Below are positions 34,059 to 44,439 of a stretch of DNA of 64,000 nt, one piece after another. The notes beneath the pieces are model-generated. The model ran no database searches and had not been told where the DNA came from. It saw only the letters and a program-made list of their open reading frames with translations. The translations under genes were made by a program, and so were the position numbers. Source of the DNA: Anagrus nilaparvatae (taxonomy: Eukaryota; Arthropoda; Insecta; Hymenoptera; Mymaridae). The DNA is taken from the NCBI GenBank assembly GCA_022575985.1, contig JAKSXM010000014.1, forward strand, positions 17,856,001 to 17,920,000, written 5' to 3'. Every line of letters starts with the position of its first letter. Within the stretch, counting starts at the first letter, position 1.

Positions 34059-34635
34059 TATGGCCTTTTTTTACTACAGGTATAAATGCAATTTTTTTTA
34101 AGCTGTTCCATGAAAAACTTGTTTGATTGAGAAGAAATATTTTGATTATTATTTTTGTTGCTAAATATATTTTTTCTACGTGTATATCGACGTTGTATTC
34201 ATTCTGAAGAAAAATAAGGAATTGCTATGGGTGGTCAAAATTAGGGGCAACAAAGTGTAGACTGAAAATCGATAAATATGAAAAATACTATTTATAAAAA
34301 CATAAATTTCTGTTTACGAATCAGTACGAAATTGAAATTTCGAGTGGTATTAGTACCATTTAGCACTAGAAACATAGGGGATGAATGAGAAACTGTAAAT
34401 AAAATTTTTACCTATTAATACATTTTCCGGAAAATTTTTTACAACTTTGATCGGGTATGTACGAAAAAATGGAATTATTCGAAAGGTATGGCAGGCCAGA
34501 GTATAGTGATTCCAAAAGTTCTTTCAGGTTGTAAAATCTTAGCTTACAATTAGTATTTATAAGTGCTGATTCCCCATTTTTTATGTTTTTATCTCCTCTT
34601 CCCTACTTTCTTGCACTTTGAAAGCACCACAAGAC
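34059..34635. other. Intergenic sequence, no gene seen
   Basis: AT-rich, with no gene or clear repeat. It lies between the TA-flanked element and the R490 foldback. Confidence 0.45.
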
Positions 34636-34830
34636 AATGCCACTAGCTCATAGGCTAGAAAACTTAAAATTCCATTATTTTTCAAGAAAAAACTTTTCTG
34701 GGGCCCTCAGGGTCTCTTAAAGACCCTGAAATATAATATTGAATTTGAGGAAAATCGGTTAATACCCAAAAATTCAAAATATTCTACCGCCGTTTATCCG
34801 CGCTTTATGCATTTAAAAAGTAAAATTATG
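34636..34830 (+). repeat. R490 repeat, partial copy C
   Basis: GCTCATAGGCTAGAAAACTT, then GACCCTGAAATATAATATTG, GAAAATCGGTTAA, CCCAAAAATTCAAAA and CCGCGCTTTATGC follow the order of copy A (3213-3470) in the same orientation. It faces copy B (35099-35583), so the two form a foldback around 34.95 kb. Confidence 0.62.
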
Positions 34831-34909
34831 CGTATAAAAAAGTGCGGATTTCAATGGCAGGAACTAAAAAAGCGACCACAGTTATCACTCTTTTTGTGGA
34901 TATTAATAC

Positions 34910-35062
34910 CAGAATATCAGAATTTCAGGTGTTAGATACCCCGTGACAGTTCAGCATTTACATTTTAAATTGTCAAGTGGTATCTAGCGTCTACAATTCT
35001 GGTATTTTAATCATAGCAGAATTATATTATTAATACCAGAATTTTAGGTGTTAACTAAATAA
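34910..35062. repeat. Direct and inverted copies of TTAATACCAGAATTTTAGGTGTTA
   Basis: TTAATACCAGAATATCAG and AGGTGTTAGATACC occur near 34912 and again near 35032 as TTAATACCAGAATTTTAGG. The complement AATTCTGGTATTTTAA lies between them near 34995. CGTGACAGTT also occurs twice (about 34943 and 35064). These sit in the loop of the R490 foldback. Confidence 0.65.
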
Positions 35063-35098
35063 CACGTGACAGTTTGAACTGTAATGGATATAATATCT

Positions 35099-35583
35099 AG
35101 ACTGCAGGATGATGGCTATATTGATAAAAATCAGTTTAATAACTATGCCTTTACAATTTTGCACAATTATAAACTGTTTGGCATAAAAATTGTATGACTT
35201 TTAAAAAGCACGGGTAAATGGTGGTAGAACATTTTGAATTTTCGGGTATTAGAAAGTGGTTCCTCCTCCAGGAGATTTTCTAAAAAATTAAAATATAGTT
35301 TTCTATCCCACCAGGACTATAAAGAAAAATTAAGGATCGTATATTCTGTTCAAAAAACCGATATTCGAAAAATTCAAAATTTTATTTTAGGGGTCCTAAA
35401 GGCCCCCAAAAATTTTTTTCTTAAAAAATGGTGTAATATTAATTTTTTTAGCTTATGAGAGAATATTAACTATTTATGGGTCGGAAAAATGAAATAAAAC
35501 CTAAAAAACCCCCAAAAAACGGTTATTTTAGGTTTTCGGGAGCATTTCGTGGCCTAGATGTCTAATTCCATCGGGAATCAAGG
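35099..35583 (-). repeat. R490 repeat, copy B (inverted)
   Basis: Reverse complement of 3086-3571 over nearly its whole length: GACTGCAG and AATGGCTATTGATA-type sequence at the left, GGGTCCTAAAGGCC in the middle, GGCCTAGATGTCTAATTCC at the right. The plus-strand frame at 35234-35458 lies inside and is a product of the repeat. Confidence 0.68.
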
Positions 35584-35599
35584 AGTTTTTTGAAGATTC

Positions 35600-36990
35600 T
35601 TTGGATGCTACTACTTAAGATAGGTTTGTATTATCCGGCAATAACCTTTACCTATCGGTAAATTATTTAGTACGCATAGCGGCAAATGAAGCAAATTTAG
35701 TTGTATTATTTAATTTTTGCATCAAGTATTTAACTGCTCAAGAAATTTTTAATTAACACATTAACTGCCACCATAATCATATTGACCAATGAACGCATGT
35801 ATGTGAAATGGAGCTCTCAAATCCGTGAACAGTTTAATTTTAATTGGTCAAGGTTTTAAATTTATTATATAAAATTTTATCCTAACTGAAATACGAAATT
35901 TCGCAAAAGTATTTTTACATAAAACTATATATATTATATATTACTTAAATTAAATTTAATAAAATTAAAGTTGAGAAAAAAAAACTTGTACGTTGAATTC
36001 CTTTTTATTTTATAATCGTTAATTTATGTAACATGGAGTACATTCACCCATAAGTGATAATAATATATTAAAATATTTATTTTATTCTTAATCAGTATAA
36101 ACTATTACGTTAAAAATTATACCGCATATCGAGACTTTTTCTTGCAATAAAATAAAAATTTAAGCAATTTAAAAGTATTCCAAATATCTTCATTGCACGA
36201 AAATACATAAATATTCATATTATAAACAATTTTTTTATATTAAAACGTTACGATTCTTTTAATTACACTCAATATAAATTAACTGTTCATCCGCCAGAAC
36301 AAGCATTATAAACAATTTAAGGAAAATCTAGGGGCAAAATGGTCTCTTTTTTTAACTCAATTTTCTATTCACTATAAAGATCTAATTAATTAGTTTTTTT
36401 ATGGGCTAAAAATTATAGATAATGGTATTTTTATTTAAAGTAAAATACGAAAGTCATCAACAAAAAACTCTCTCTTTTATTATACTGCTCAATTAATTAC
36501 AGAATTTAGCCATGGGTTTTTATTTAAAATAGCAAAATGATCATTAATCTGATAGCGATTTAAAATTAATAGAGCTTGCTTAATTTTATACTTATTAATA
36601 AATACGTATTTCTAGATCATATCGGCAAAAATTTGTCAGTTAAACAATAAAATTTGCAATTTCATTACGTAATCGAAATTTAGTGAACAAAAAACGTTTT
36701 ATTCAATTCAAATTCATATGCTGTCCAATAAATATTTAAGACGAAACCATTTTGCCCCTGTAATTCCCCAGAAATAAAAATTATTTTTTTAAATCTGCGG
36801 TTTTTAAAAAAGTTAAGTAATATATAATTCTCATAAAACTTCCTTTTGATGATAAAAAGCACAGCCCCTAATAAAATTCACGATGCACTAAAATACAACA
36901 TACAGAAACTGTTTGGAAAAGGCAGGTTATATAAAAAAATTACTTTTTTATCGCATATATGTATGTATATATAGCTGGTCTAAAAAGCGA
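35600..36990. other. AT-rich intergenic sequence, no gene seen
   Basis: No protein-like frame or repeat. The minus-strand frame at 36680-36862 is low complexity. Confidence 0.5.
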
Positions 36991-37400
36991 GACGAAAAAC
37001 AGGTAGATAATATAAGTACATACCAATACATTGAAAAAAAAAACAAGAAAGAGAAAGCAAAGCGACTTTAACAGTAAGAAAGAGAGGTCACAGGAACTCT
37101 TTTTGCTCTGTAGACCGAAGCAAGACGAAAAACCATGCGGCATCCGGACTTTTAACCCTTTGTTGAAAAATTTTTATACAGAAAACTATATTGTAAACCT
37201 TTTTCATCATCATCATCATCATCATCAACATCATCATCTTCTTAACCATTATAATAATCATCAAAGTTCCCTTGTAAGAAAGGTATTTTTCATTTGCGGC
37301 TCCTGACGGCAACGACCTCAACCCAATGCTAGTGAGCTGGATATTTCTTTCTCCGAAATTCCACAATTTTTCTATATACTTCAAACCTTTCTCCTGCTTG
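36991..37400. other. Less AT-rich island with a CAT-repeat; possible untranslated exon
   Basis: Composition is clearly less AT-rich at 37045-37150 and 37290-37375, with purine-rich GAAAGAGAGG and GCATCCGGACTTTTAACCC. Plus and minus frames of about 90-98 codons (37031-37306 and 37088-37384) are spanned by a trinucleotide repeat and look incidental. A non-coding transcript or an untranslated exon is possible but unproven. Confidence 0.35.
37205..37238. repeat. (CAT)n microsatellite
   Basis: About eleven CAT units with one CAA interruption. It gives poly-His or poly-Met runs in the frames that cross it. Confidence 0.95.
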
Positions 37401-38413
37401 AATTTAAAAAAAATCTTATTTTTTTAATCACTAATACTCCTGTTCATGCGTACACATTTTTAGGTAGTTTTGACAGAACTCGGTTCCTCATAAAAATGTC
37501 TAATTAAATGTAATCTCAAAAAACAATGGATGCAGAATAACCTTCAACTTGTTACATATTACATTTGTGTTGTAATACATAAAAAAGTATATAATAACAC
37601 TTTGACTTTCTGTTTCATTCATGGCAAATTTACGTATACATACATAAATAAATACGCATAATGTACATGAAGGAATCGCATATTAGTCTTATTATACCGT
37701 TAATACATAAATAAGTCTTAAATGCATAGTAACTGTTAATCAATTGTCAATTAACATTCATTTCTGTGTTTTTACTCAAACATTTTCTTATAATTATTAT
37801 TTAAGTACTCGGATTTTATACGTCTTCCATATGTCACTTATTAAATTACAATTTTTACTATATACATTGGATAAAATTTCATGCATCATGTTCGTGACAT
37901 TGATTTTATGTGCTCTTATTTTACTCTTTTGAGAAACACAATATTTTTATGAACGTCATGAGAAATAATTGATAGACAAGAATTCTGCCTTAATTATCAT
38001 GCATATGGAAAAATTATTTGGATTAATGGACCCTCGATAATTGAGCTGAGATATATTTATTTCACATTTGTCAGTAAACAATAAGTTTTTTATTTATTTT
38101 TACACTTTAAAAATATATATTTTGTTAGTTTAAAAAGAAAATTGAGCTTCTTTTTTTTAATTCTTGTGGTCTACTTTTTGGGTTTTAAGTATCTATATTA
38201 AGAATCAGTAGCCGGGTGTCATGGCAGTTGTTCCAAATTTCGTTACTTGATATTAAAGACATATTCTGACATTATTCTGTATTTTGAATTTTATAAAAAG
38301 GCTCCGACACATTGACTAATACTACTGTAAATCAGTAAAACGCTTTATTCGTGTTAAAAATCAGTTTTATCTCCAGTCTTCACAACATTTTTTGCTATCG
38401 CAATTGGTTTTTT
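37400..38413. other. AT-rich intergenic sequence, no gene seen
   Basis: No gene or notable repeat. The plus frame at 37744-37932 has no recognisable features beyond hydrophobic low complexity. Confidence 0.45.
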
Positions 38414-38477
38414 TATTGACTACACTGAAAAAAAATTCCGCTTGCCGCTAGCGGATTTTTTTTTCAGTGTAGTCAAT
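38414..38477. mobile_element. Minimal palindromic CACTGAAAAA element
   Basis: ATTGACTACACTGAAAAA and its mirror TTTTTCAGTGTAGTCAAT enclose ATTCCGCTTGCCGCTAGCGGAT. If the element begins at CACTG it is about 50 bp between TA dinucleotides. The same termini and the CCGCTTG motif bound the segment 42368-42675. Confidence 0.72.
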
Positions 38478-38539
38478 AATTCAAAATAAAATAAACTAAT
38501 GGATTTTTAAAAATTTATGAAATTTTTTTAGTCTCGTTA

Positions 38540-39060
38540 TTATAAATTTTTTTGACAGTATGCGGAAAAAAAAGAAATCAAGAAAGCAGGAAAATCGAGT
38601 ATTAATCCGAGAAAACGCTTTTTTTTAAAATAAATCTGTAAATGGTTCAGAATGTTATTAGAAACTAGATAGTCCATGATCTGTTCCTCGATCTGTTTGT
38701 AATTATGTAAATTTTTTTCAAAAATTTTTGAAATTAAACAAAGTAAGGCAATAGGACTGAAATATGTTACGTTTTGCATGCAATTAACCTTATTTAACCA
38801 CTTAATACGGTTCAACGAGTATACTAGGATCATCATTAATATATGCCCCACTAACTTTAAGGGGTTAAAGACACGATCACGACATATTTTTGACCTCTTT
38901 CCATTTTGTAGGAAAAGTATTGATTTTGATGAATATAATAAAGATATAGAGTAAAACTGACATGAGGATACGAGAATCCAAAGAAAAAATTTTCTCTAAT
39001 ATTCCATCTATTCCTACTAAAGCTTTAGTTAAACCAAAAACATCAATTTCAATGTCTTCA
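38540..39060 (-). pseudogene. Reverse transcriptase fragment
   Basis: Read on the minus strand. An upstream frame gives FPTKWKEVK (the pre-RT FPxxWKxAxVxP region). After shifts come VTYFSPIALLCLISKIFEK (the YRPISLLxxxSKIFEK motif), then QIMDYLVSNNILNHLQIYFK (the NNILxxxQxGFR motif), and a faint LGLILDF. The catalytic YADD region is absent. Its sequence differs from the 20490-21080 fragment, so it is a separate insertion. Confidence 0.78.
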
Positions 39061-40455
39061 GTGGTAATTTCTTGGAAACTTTAGACAAATTGAAAAGCTG
39101 CTTTGTTTTAATAATTAAGTCCAGAAAACAGTGAATTATCTAATAAAAAGAAAAGGTAAAGTGGTAAAAAAGTGATAATTCTTATCTTTTTTCAAAAACC
39201 ATACAATTATTAATTAATCACCTTAGAATGCAATTTCCTTCGTAATGAAAATTTCCATTTTTATAGACTACTTCAATAAAAGTATTTAACACATTTTATT
39301 GTCAAAAATAAGTTTTTTTCACACAATATCATGTTGGAATGCATGAAAGATATTTTAATAAAATTAATCTGATAAAGAAAATATAATTTATTTTAATTCT
39401 TTGAATACTATATAATAAATTTATATTTATCCCTAATCAGTTAAATGAGGATTCCATATTATCTGATAAATATCATATAATACATATTTTATTTTTATAT
39501 GAATTATGAATATCATTTTTTAAACAATCAATCCTCGAATCAATCATTGTGAAAATAGTTTTGACAAAATTATATTTATCAATTGATAATAATTTTAAAT
39601 AAAAAAATAATAAACAATTGTATTAAAATTGTATATTAGCAAAATTTAGACCACAATTTGCATTCGTAATTATATATTCGCAATTTACTTCAAACAAAAT
39701 TATTTTATGTCATTATAAACTTCATTATATTTTTTAATTAAAAAAACTATGAAATTGCATTAAGGACAGATTTAAACATTTAAAAATCTCACTTTATGGT
39801 AATTTATTTAGTAAATTGCGAAATCTTGACCTTAATTTAAATATTTTTTTTACTTCACAATAATAATTACATATCATTTTTACTACACAGTAAAAAAAAT
39901 TAACAAAATATAATTAGTGATAAAACTTGCCATGAATAGCGAAATTACCACAAAAATAGGGAGTTTTTACTAATCTAAGGGTTTCCAAGAATTTTTCATT
40001 ATCAGGGTCCCAAAAATTGTATACTTCTAAAATCACGTAGTTCTTAGCTATTTATTTTCCCAAGTCAAAGGTCGATGTCATGAATTAGAAAAATACCAAT
40101 TGCACTCTGTTTGGAATTTAAAAATATTATTACTATCCAATTTTCAAGGCTTTAGGTGACCTGGTTGCGATTTGGCAGCTATTTTTCCAATTTTGATTTT
40201 TTTCTCATTCTCAGCCACCCGTTTCTATTTTATTTTCTGAACGCCCTAAATAAGCCTTTAAAAAATTTTCTTTATTAAAATAGATAGTAAAATTTTTCGC
40301 CCTATCCGAATCTGGCTATATATGTCTTCGGAAAAATTTCAGAAAAAGCCGAAAAATCGGAAAAAAATAAATAAAAATTTCAAATACAAATTTCTAAAAA
40401 ACACTTTTTTTTAAAAATTTTTATGGTGGTAAAGTTCTTTTCTTATCAGAGGCCA
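39061..40455. other. AT-rich intergenic sequence, no gene seen
   Basis: No gene recognised. The stretch 39960-40330 is slightly less AT-rich but shows no coding sense. Confidence 0.5.
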
Positions 40456-40545
40456 GAAAGCGCGTATTTCCCGGTCGCAGCACGATACGAAAATACGTGT
40501 TTTCTAGACACTGACAAAGAAATAGTATTTTACGGCTCGTGTCCA
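40456..40545 (+). repeat. GCGAAGC-hairpin repeat, copy 3 (left part)
   Basis: GTCGCAGCACGATACGAAAA, then GACACTGACAAAGAAATAG and CTCGTGTCCA, follow the left arm of copy 1 (GCGACGAGATC, CCACTGAGAAAGAAAAATT, TTGTCCATGGG) with many differences. It is cut by the palindromic element beginning at 40546; the other part resumes at 42071. Confidence 0.55.
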
Positions 40546-42070
40546 CACTGTAAAAAGTAATTTTCTTAGATTTACAAAAAAAATAGAATTGTTTCGAAAA
40601 ATTATGTTATTGAAGTCTGGAACGTTCATGGAAAAATTCCCAACCTAAAAATGAAAAAAAAAATTATTTTAAAAAGAGAAAAATTCCTAAGTGGATTTTT
40701 GCTTAAAATTTTAGCAGTAAATGATTCCTTGTTGCAAAAGCTACAAAATACAAAAAAAAATATCATTTTTGAATCCCGGCAAACGGTAATAAATGTAAAA
40801 ATAAAATTTTCAAAAATTCTTTGTATTTCGTTTTTTCTTACATTAGAAATAATATGCAAAAAAATCATTTGCGATAGTTTTCTCTTTCAAATTTAGAATA
40901 ATTTGATCACAAATTTTTATGATTTTAAGTCCGGCAAAGATATTTAAAGTCAAAAAATAAAAAAACTTGGATAGGTTAGAATCATATTTTTAAAATTTTT
41001 CTTTATAATAATTAGGGATTTTGTAAAAAAAACTCTTATCTACATGAGCATTTTTAATAAATACTTCGTTCTATACCAAGTTATACGGATGCACAAGCCT
41101 GGAATTCGTTTTTATTACAACTTAATTGAGGTGCTAGAAGTGCACAGTGGTACCAAGTAAGTAACTAGAATTCAAATTTGAAATGGAGAAAATAAACGAA
41201 TTCCAGGCTTGTGCATCCGTATAACTTGGTATAGAACGAAGTATTTATTAAAAATGCTCATGTAGATAAGAGTTTTTTTTTACAAAATCCCTAATTATGA
41301 TAAAGAAAAATTTTAAAAATATGATTCTAACCTATCCAAGTTTTTTTATTTTTTGACTTTAAATATCTTTGCCGGACTTAAAATCATAAAAATTTGTGAT
41401 CAAATTATTCTAAATTTGAAAGAGAAAACTATCGCAAATGATTTTTTTGCATACTATTCCTAATGTAAGAAAAAACGAAATACAAAGAATTCTTAAAAAT
41501 TTTATTTTTACATTTATTACCGTTTGCCGGGATTCAAAAATGATATTTTTTTTTGTATTTTGTAGCTTTTGCAACAAGGAATCATTTACTGCTAAAATTT
41601 TAAGCAAAAATCCACTTAGGAATTTTTCTCTTTTTAAAATATTTTTTTTTTCATTTTTAGGTTGGGAATTTTTCCACGAACGTTCCAGACTTCAATGACA
41701 TGAAAAATTAGTAAATTTTCAAAAAATTTTAACGATAAAAATCGTAAATTTACTAAATTTAGTATATTCTCGAAAAGTTCGAGAATTCCCGATTTTTTTT
41801 TGTGAATTTACGAAAAACGTTGTAAAATCACAACTATTTTTCGTAAATTTACAACTATTTTTTGAAAATTTTTGAAAAAAAATTGTAAATTATTAATTTT
41901 TCTTGCGATTCCACAAAAAATATCGAGAATACTCGAATTTTTTGTTAAAATACTAAATTTAGTAAATTCACGATTTTTTTCGAATTATTACAAACTTTTT
42001 CGAAAATTTACTAATTTTCCGAAAATATTCTGATTTTTTTGTTAAAATAAGAAAGTTACTTTTTACAGTG
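40546..42070. mobile_element. 1.5 kb palindromic element with CACTGTAAAAAG termini
   Basis: It starts CACTGTAAAAAGTAATTTTC and ends GAAAGTTACTTTTTACAGTG. Inner arms of about 500 bp (40612-41113 and 41194-41698) are nearly identical in reverse complement around an 80 bp loop. The outer right arm carries about 370 bp whose left counterpart is only about 67 bp, so the left arm has a deletion. Each arm contains the same AT-rich frame of about 65-85 codons (40651-40896 plus, 41410-41607 minus). It is rich in Lys, Ile and Phe and is not a credible protein. CA stands on both sides of the element. It interrupts a hairpin repeat, so it is younger than that copy. Confidence 0.85.
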
Positions 42071-42190
42071 CAGAAAAGTAAAGAATGGCCCAAATCGCAC
42101 GTAAATTACCTTCCAAGGCGAAGCCGAGGATGGTAAACTGCGATTTGGGGCATTCTTTATTTATGGACAAGGTCCGTATAAAATTTTTCT
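42071..42190 (-). repeat. GCGAAGC-hairpin repeat, copy 3 (core and right part)
   Basis: The hairpin at 42089-42149 has the outer stem CCCAAATCGCA with TGCGATTTGGG and the mini-hairpin GCGAAGC at 42118-42124. The outer stem differs from copies 1 and 2 at a position where both strands changed together, so pairing is kept. The right arm (GGACAAGGTCCG, AAATTTTTCTGC) is diverged. Confidence 0.7.
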
Positions 42191-42367
42191 GCAGCAGTAG
42201 CGAAAAATTTAAATATCCTTGGCCACGCAGCGTTTGTTAGCCAACATTTTTGGCTAAAAATGACCGATTTTTAAATTACTTCCAAAATTGTAATTATTGA
42301 CTGAAATGGGTGTAAACTATAAAAGGTAGGGTATAACCTATTAAAGGACTAAAATGGGTATAACCTA

Positions 42368-42675
42368 CACTGAAAAAAATCCGCTTGTCACAAGCGGAAT
42401 TCAGCTTGTAGCTAGCGAAATTTTTTATCTCGTCAAACGATTGCAAATGACTTCAAACGTAAAGAAAATTAAAAAAATATTATTTCCCACTTATCTGGGA
42501 TATCCGTATATCGGTATGATGAGATTTGAGAAATTTTTTGAAAAAAGAATAGGAAAAATATTTTTTTTGCAATTTTTTTTACGTTTTAAGCTATTTGCAA
42601 TTGTTTGCATAGAAAAAAAATCTGCTAGCCACAAGCGGAATACCACTTGCCGCAAGTGGAATTTTTTTTCAGCGT
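42368..42675. mobile_element. CACTGAAAAAAATCCGC inverted-repeat element
   Basis: The left end CACTGAAAAAAATCCGCTTG is mirrored by AAGTGGAATTTTTTTTCAGCG. The CAAGCGGAAT motif recurs near both ends in direct and inverted forms. The plus frame 42354-42752 covers it from end to end, with no recognisable protein content. ACTATAAAAGGT before it (near 42318) and TCTATAAAAGGT after it (near 42675) are similar and may reflect an earlier duplication. Same family as 38414-38477. Confidence 0.7.
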
Positions 42676-42971
42676 CTATAAAAGGTCTCAATAATTTTAT
42701 TTTTTACAAACTTCTAGTTTTCAAAAGTTTTTTATTCGTTCCTTTTGCCTAGGTTGTTTTTATGATATGGTCAAAGCTAGGTAAAGACTACCTAACACAA
42801 AAAAAGTGAGACCAACTGGAAGGTATTTAGTTGAGTCATAGGGTAGCAGAATCATTTAGAAAATAACCTAAACAACCCTATCTTATAGCATAGAGCCGAG
42901 CATAGAATCCTGCTAGGGGGTCTAATTTCTATGCCCATTCAGGTAAACTGAGGGTATGGAGGATGTTTTCT

Positions 42972-43080
42972 CGGATGTCGGACATTTATACCGAATTTTT
43001 TTAAGGGATAAGGGGTAAAATTTTACAACTAGTTTAATGCTTTATCCCCTCCAAAATTCGGTATATTTGTCCAACATCCG
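42972..43080. mobile_element. 109 bp hairpin MITE
   Basis: CGGATGTCGGACATTTATAC, then CGAATTTTT and GGGATAAGG, is mirrored by CTTTATCCCCT, CAAAATTCGGTAT and TTTGTCCAACATCCG. Stem about 40 bp with a loop near 43030. Confidence 0.75.
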
Positions 43081-44000
43081 TTTTCTCAACTACCGCATGC
43101 ACAACCTGTCCTGAAAATTAGAAGCAAATCGGTTTATCAAACAGTTAGCAATCCCTTTGTGAGGCCAAAGTGCATAATATATGTTCTATGTAAACATAGC
43201 AGTGCTTGAATCCAAACTTTAGTCTCGGATTAAAAGAAAATTTTTTCGATTAAAAAACTACTTTAAAAAAAAAAAGTATTTTCTTTTTTAAAATTGTTTT
43301 TCAATTGTTTCAAAGATAAATAATTATAAAGACGAATGAATTCAATTGTTTGACTCAGGTCTGGTGAGATTTGCAGTAAATGTAGAAAAACCTATGTTTA
43401 AAATAATACATTGTTTAATTTACTGGTAAAATGAACTGACCGTTATAAAACCAATGGATCGCAGTACCACCGTTATCATCGAATAGTCAAATACAGTATT
43501 TTTCTGACTACGTGCACTATTAATTTCAAAAATATTAATTTAAAGTAGAAATTCCAAGAAAAATTAATTCATTTTAACAGAATTTTAATTAGTTTAATAA
43601 TGCAATTCTATAAAAAAATAAAATAAAAGTAATTATCATTTTAAAAGATTAATTTGAAAGAAACAAAACATTATATACGTATAAAACTACCTCAACATTA
43701 TTGTGAACATTATAATAAAGATCTGATAATTTGTTTGATAAGATTTAGTTATGTACAAAAATGACTTTTTTTTTATTATCTTTTTTCGCATTTTACTTGG
43801 CGCCAATGGTTGTCTCTGAACACGCATTCTGATATAGGTATATATTTCGCGTAATAGAGCTTGACATCACACATCACGTGGGTTGACGACTTGTCGGCAC
43901 TTACAATCTTGGTAAAAATAACATTTTCGAGTCTACTTTTTTTTAGTAATTATAATAAATTATGCGTGTATAAAGTTTAACAAATAATATGTTTGAATGT
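43081..44000. other. Intergenic sequence upstream of fusilli, no gene seen
   Basis: AT-rich with short less AT-rich patches (43430-43490, 43795-43915). No repeats or protein-like frames. Confidence 0.45.
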
Positions 44001-44132
44001 AGCGGCGGATCTACCCCGTAGGGGGGAGGGGGCGATCTCTCCTTCTGAGTGTAAATTTTGTATGTTTTTTAGAAAATTTTTGGAAATCCGCCCCCCTCCC
44101 TTTCTCTCCAGAGGTAGTTTGTGAATCCGCTT
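44001..44132. mobile_element. Hairpin element with AGCGGAT termini
   Basis: AGCGGCGGATCTACC and GGGGGGAGGGGGCGAT on the left are mirrored by TCCGCCCCCCTCCC, AGAGGTAG and GAATCCGCTT on the right. The G-run and C-run arms are unusual for this AT-rich sequence. No coding capacity. The minus frame 43977-44222 is incidental. Confidence 0.68.
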
Positions 44133-44439
44133 CTGTTTTAATGTATCATTTATGATAATGCGTTTAAATCGCAGCATGAGCAAATTTTTATAGAATCGCC
44201 AAATATCACGTGTAAGAATCAACAGGTATTGTCCTCTTCTGAATCTCGTTCAAAGTACTATGAAAGGCTTTCCTGAAGTTTCATTTTTTTCTATACCTTA
44301 TAAAAGTCGAAGACATTCTCTTCATGTTCACAAAAGATCATAAGGAACGAGAGGACATAGAACTTTACGTCGACCATTTTACCTGAGCTTCGTTTTATGT
44401 CTAATAAATGTATATGTAGTATGATAGCATGTTTGTAGT

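Noticed and set aside
37205..37238. Possible CRISPR-like array or tandem coding repeat
   Set aside because: Simple trinucleotide microsatellite without spacers.
37031..37384. Poly-His and poly-Met containing frames on opposite strands
   Set aside because: They are created by the CAT microsatellite; neither flank shows protein-like sequence.
40651..40896. 81-codon frame that also appears mirrored at 41410-41607
   Set aside because: Its presence in both places is explained by the palindrome. Composition is low-complexity Lys/Ile/Phe/Asn as expected of AT-rich DNA, and the frame is not otherwise conserved.
42354..42752. 132-codon plus-strand frame
   Set aside because: It runs from end to end of an inverted-repeat element, lacks recognisable motifs and is made of AT-rich codons. 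Its length is explained by low stop density in the repeats.
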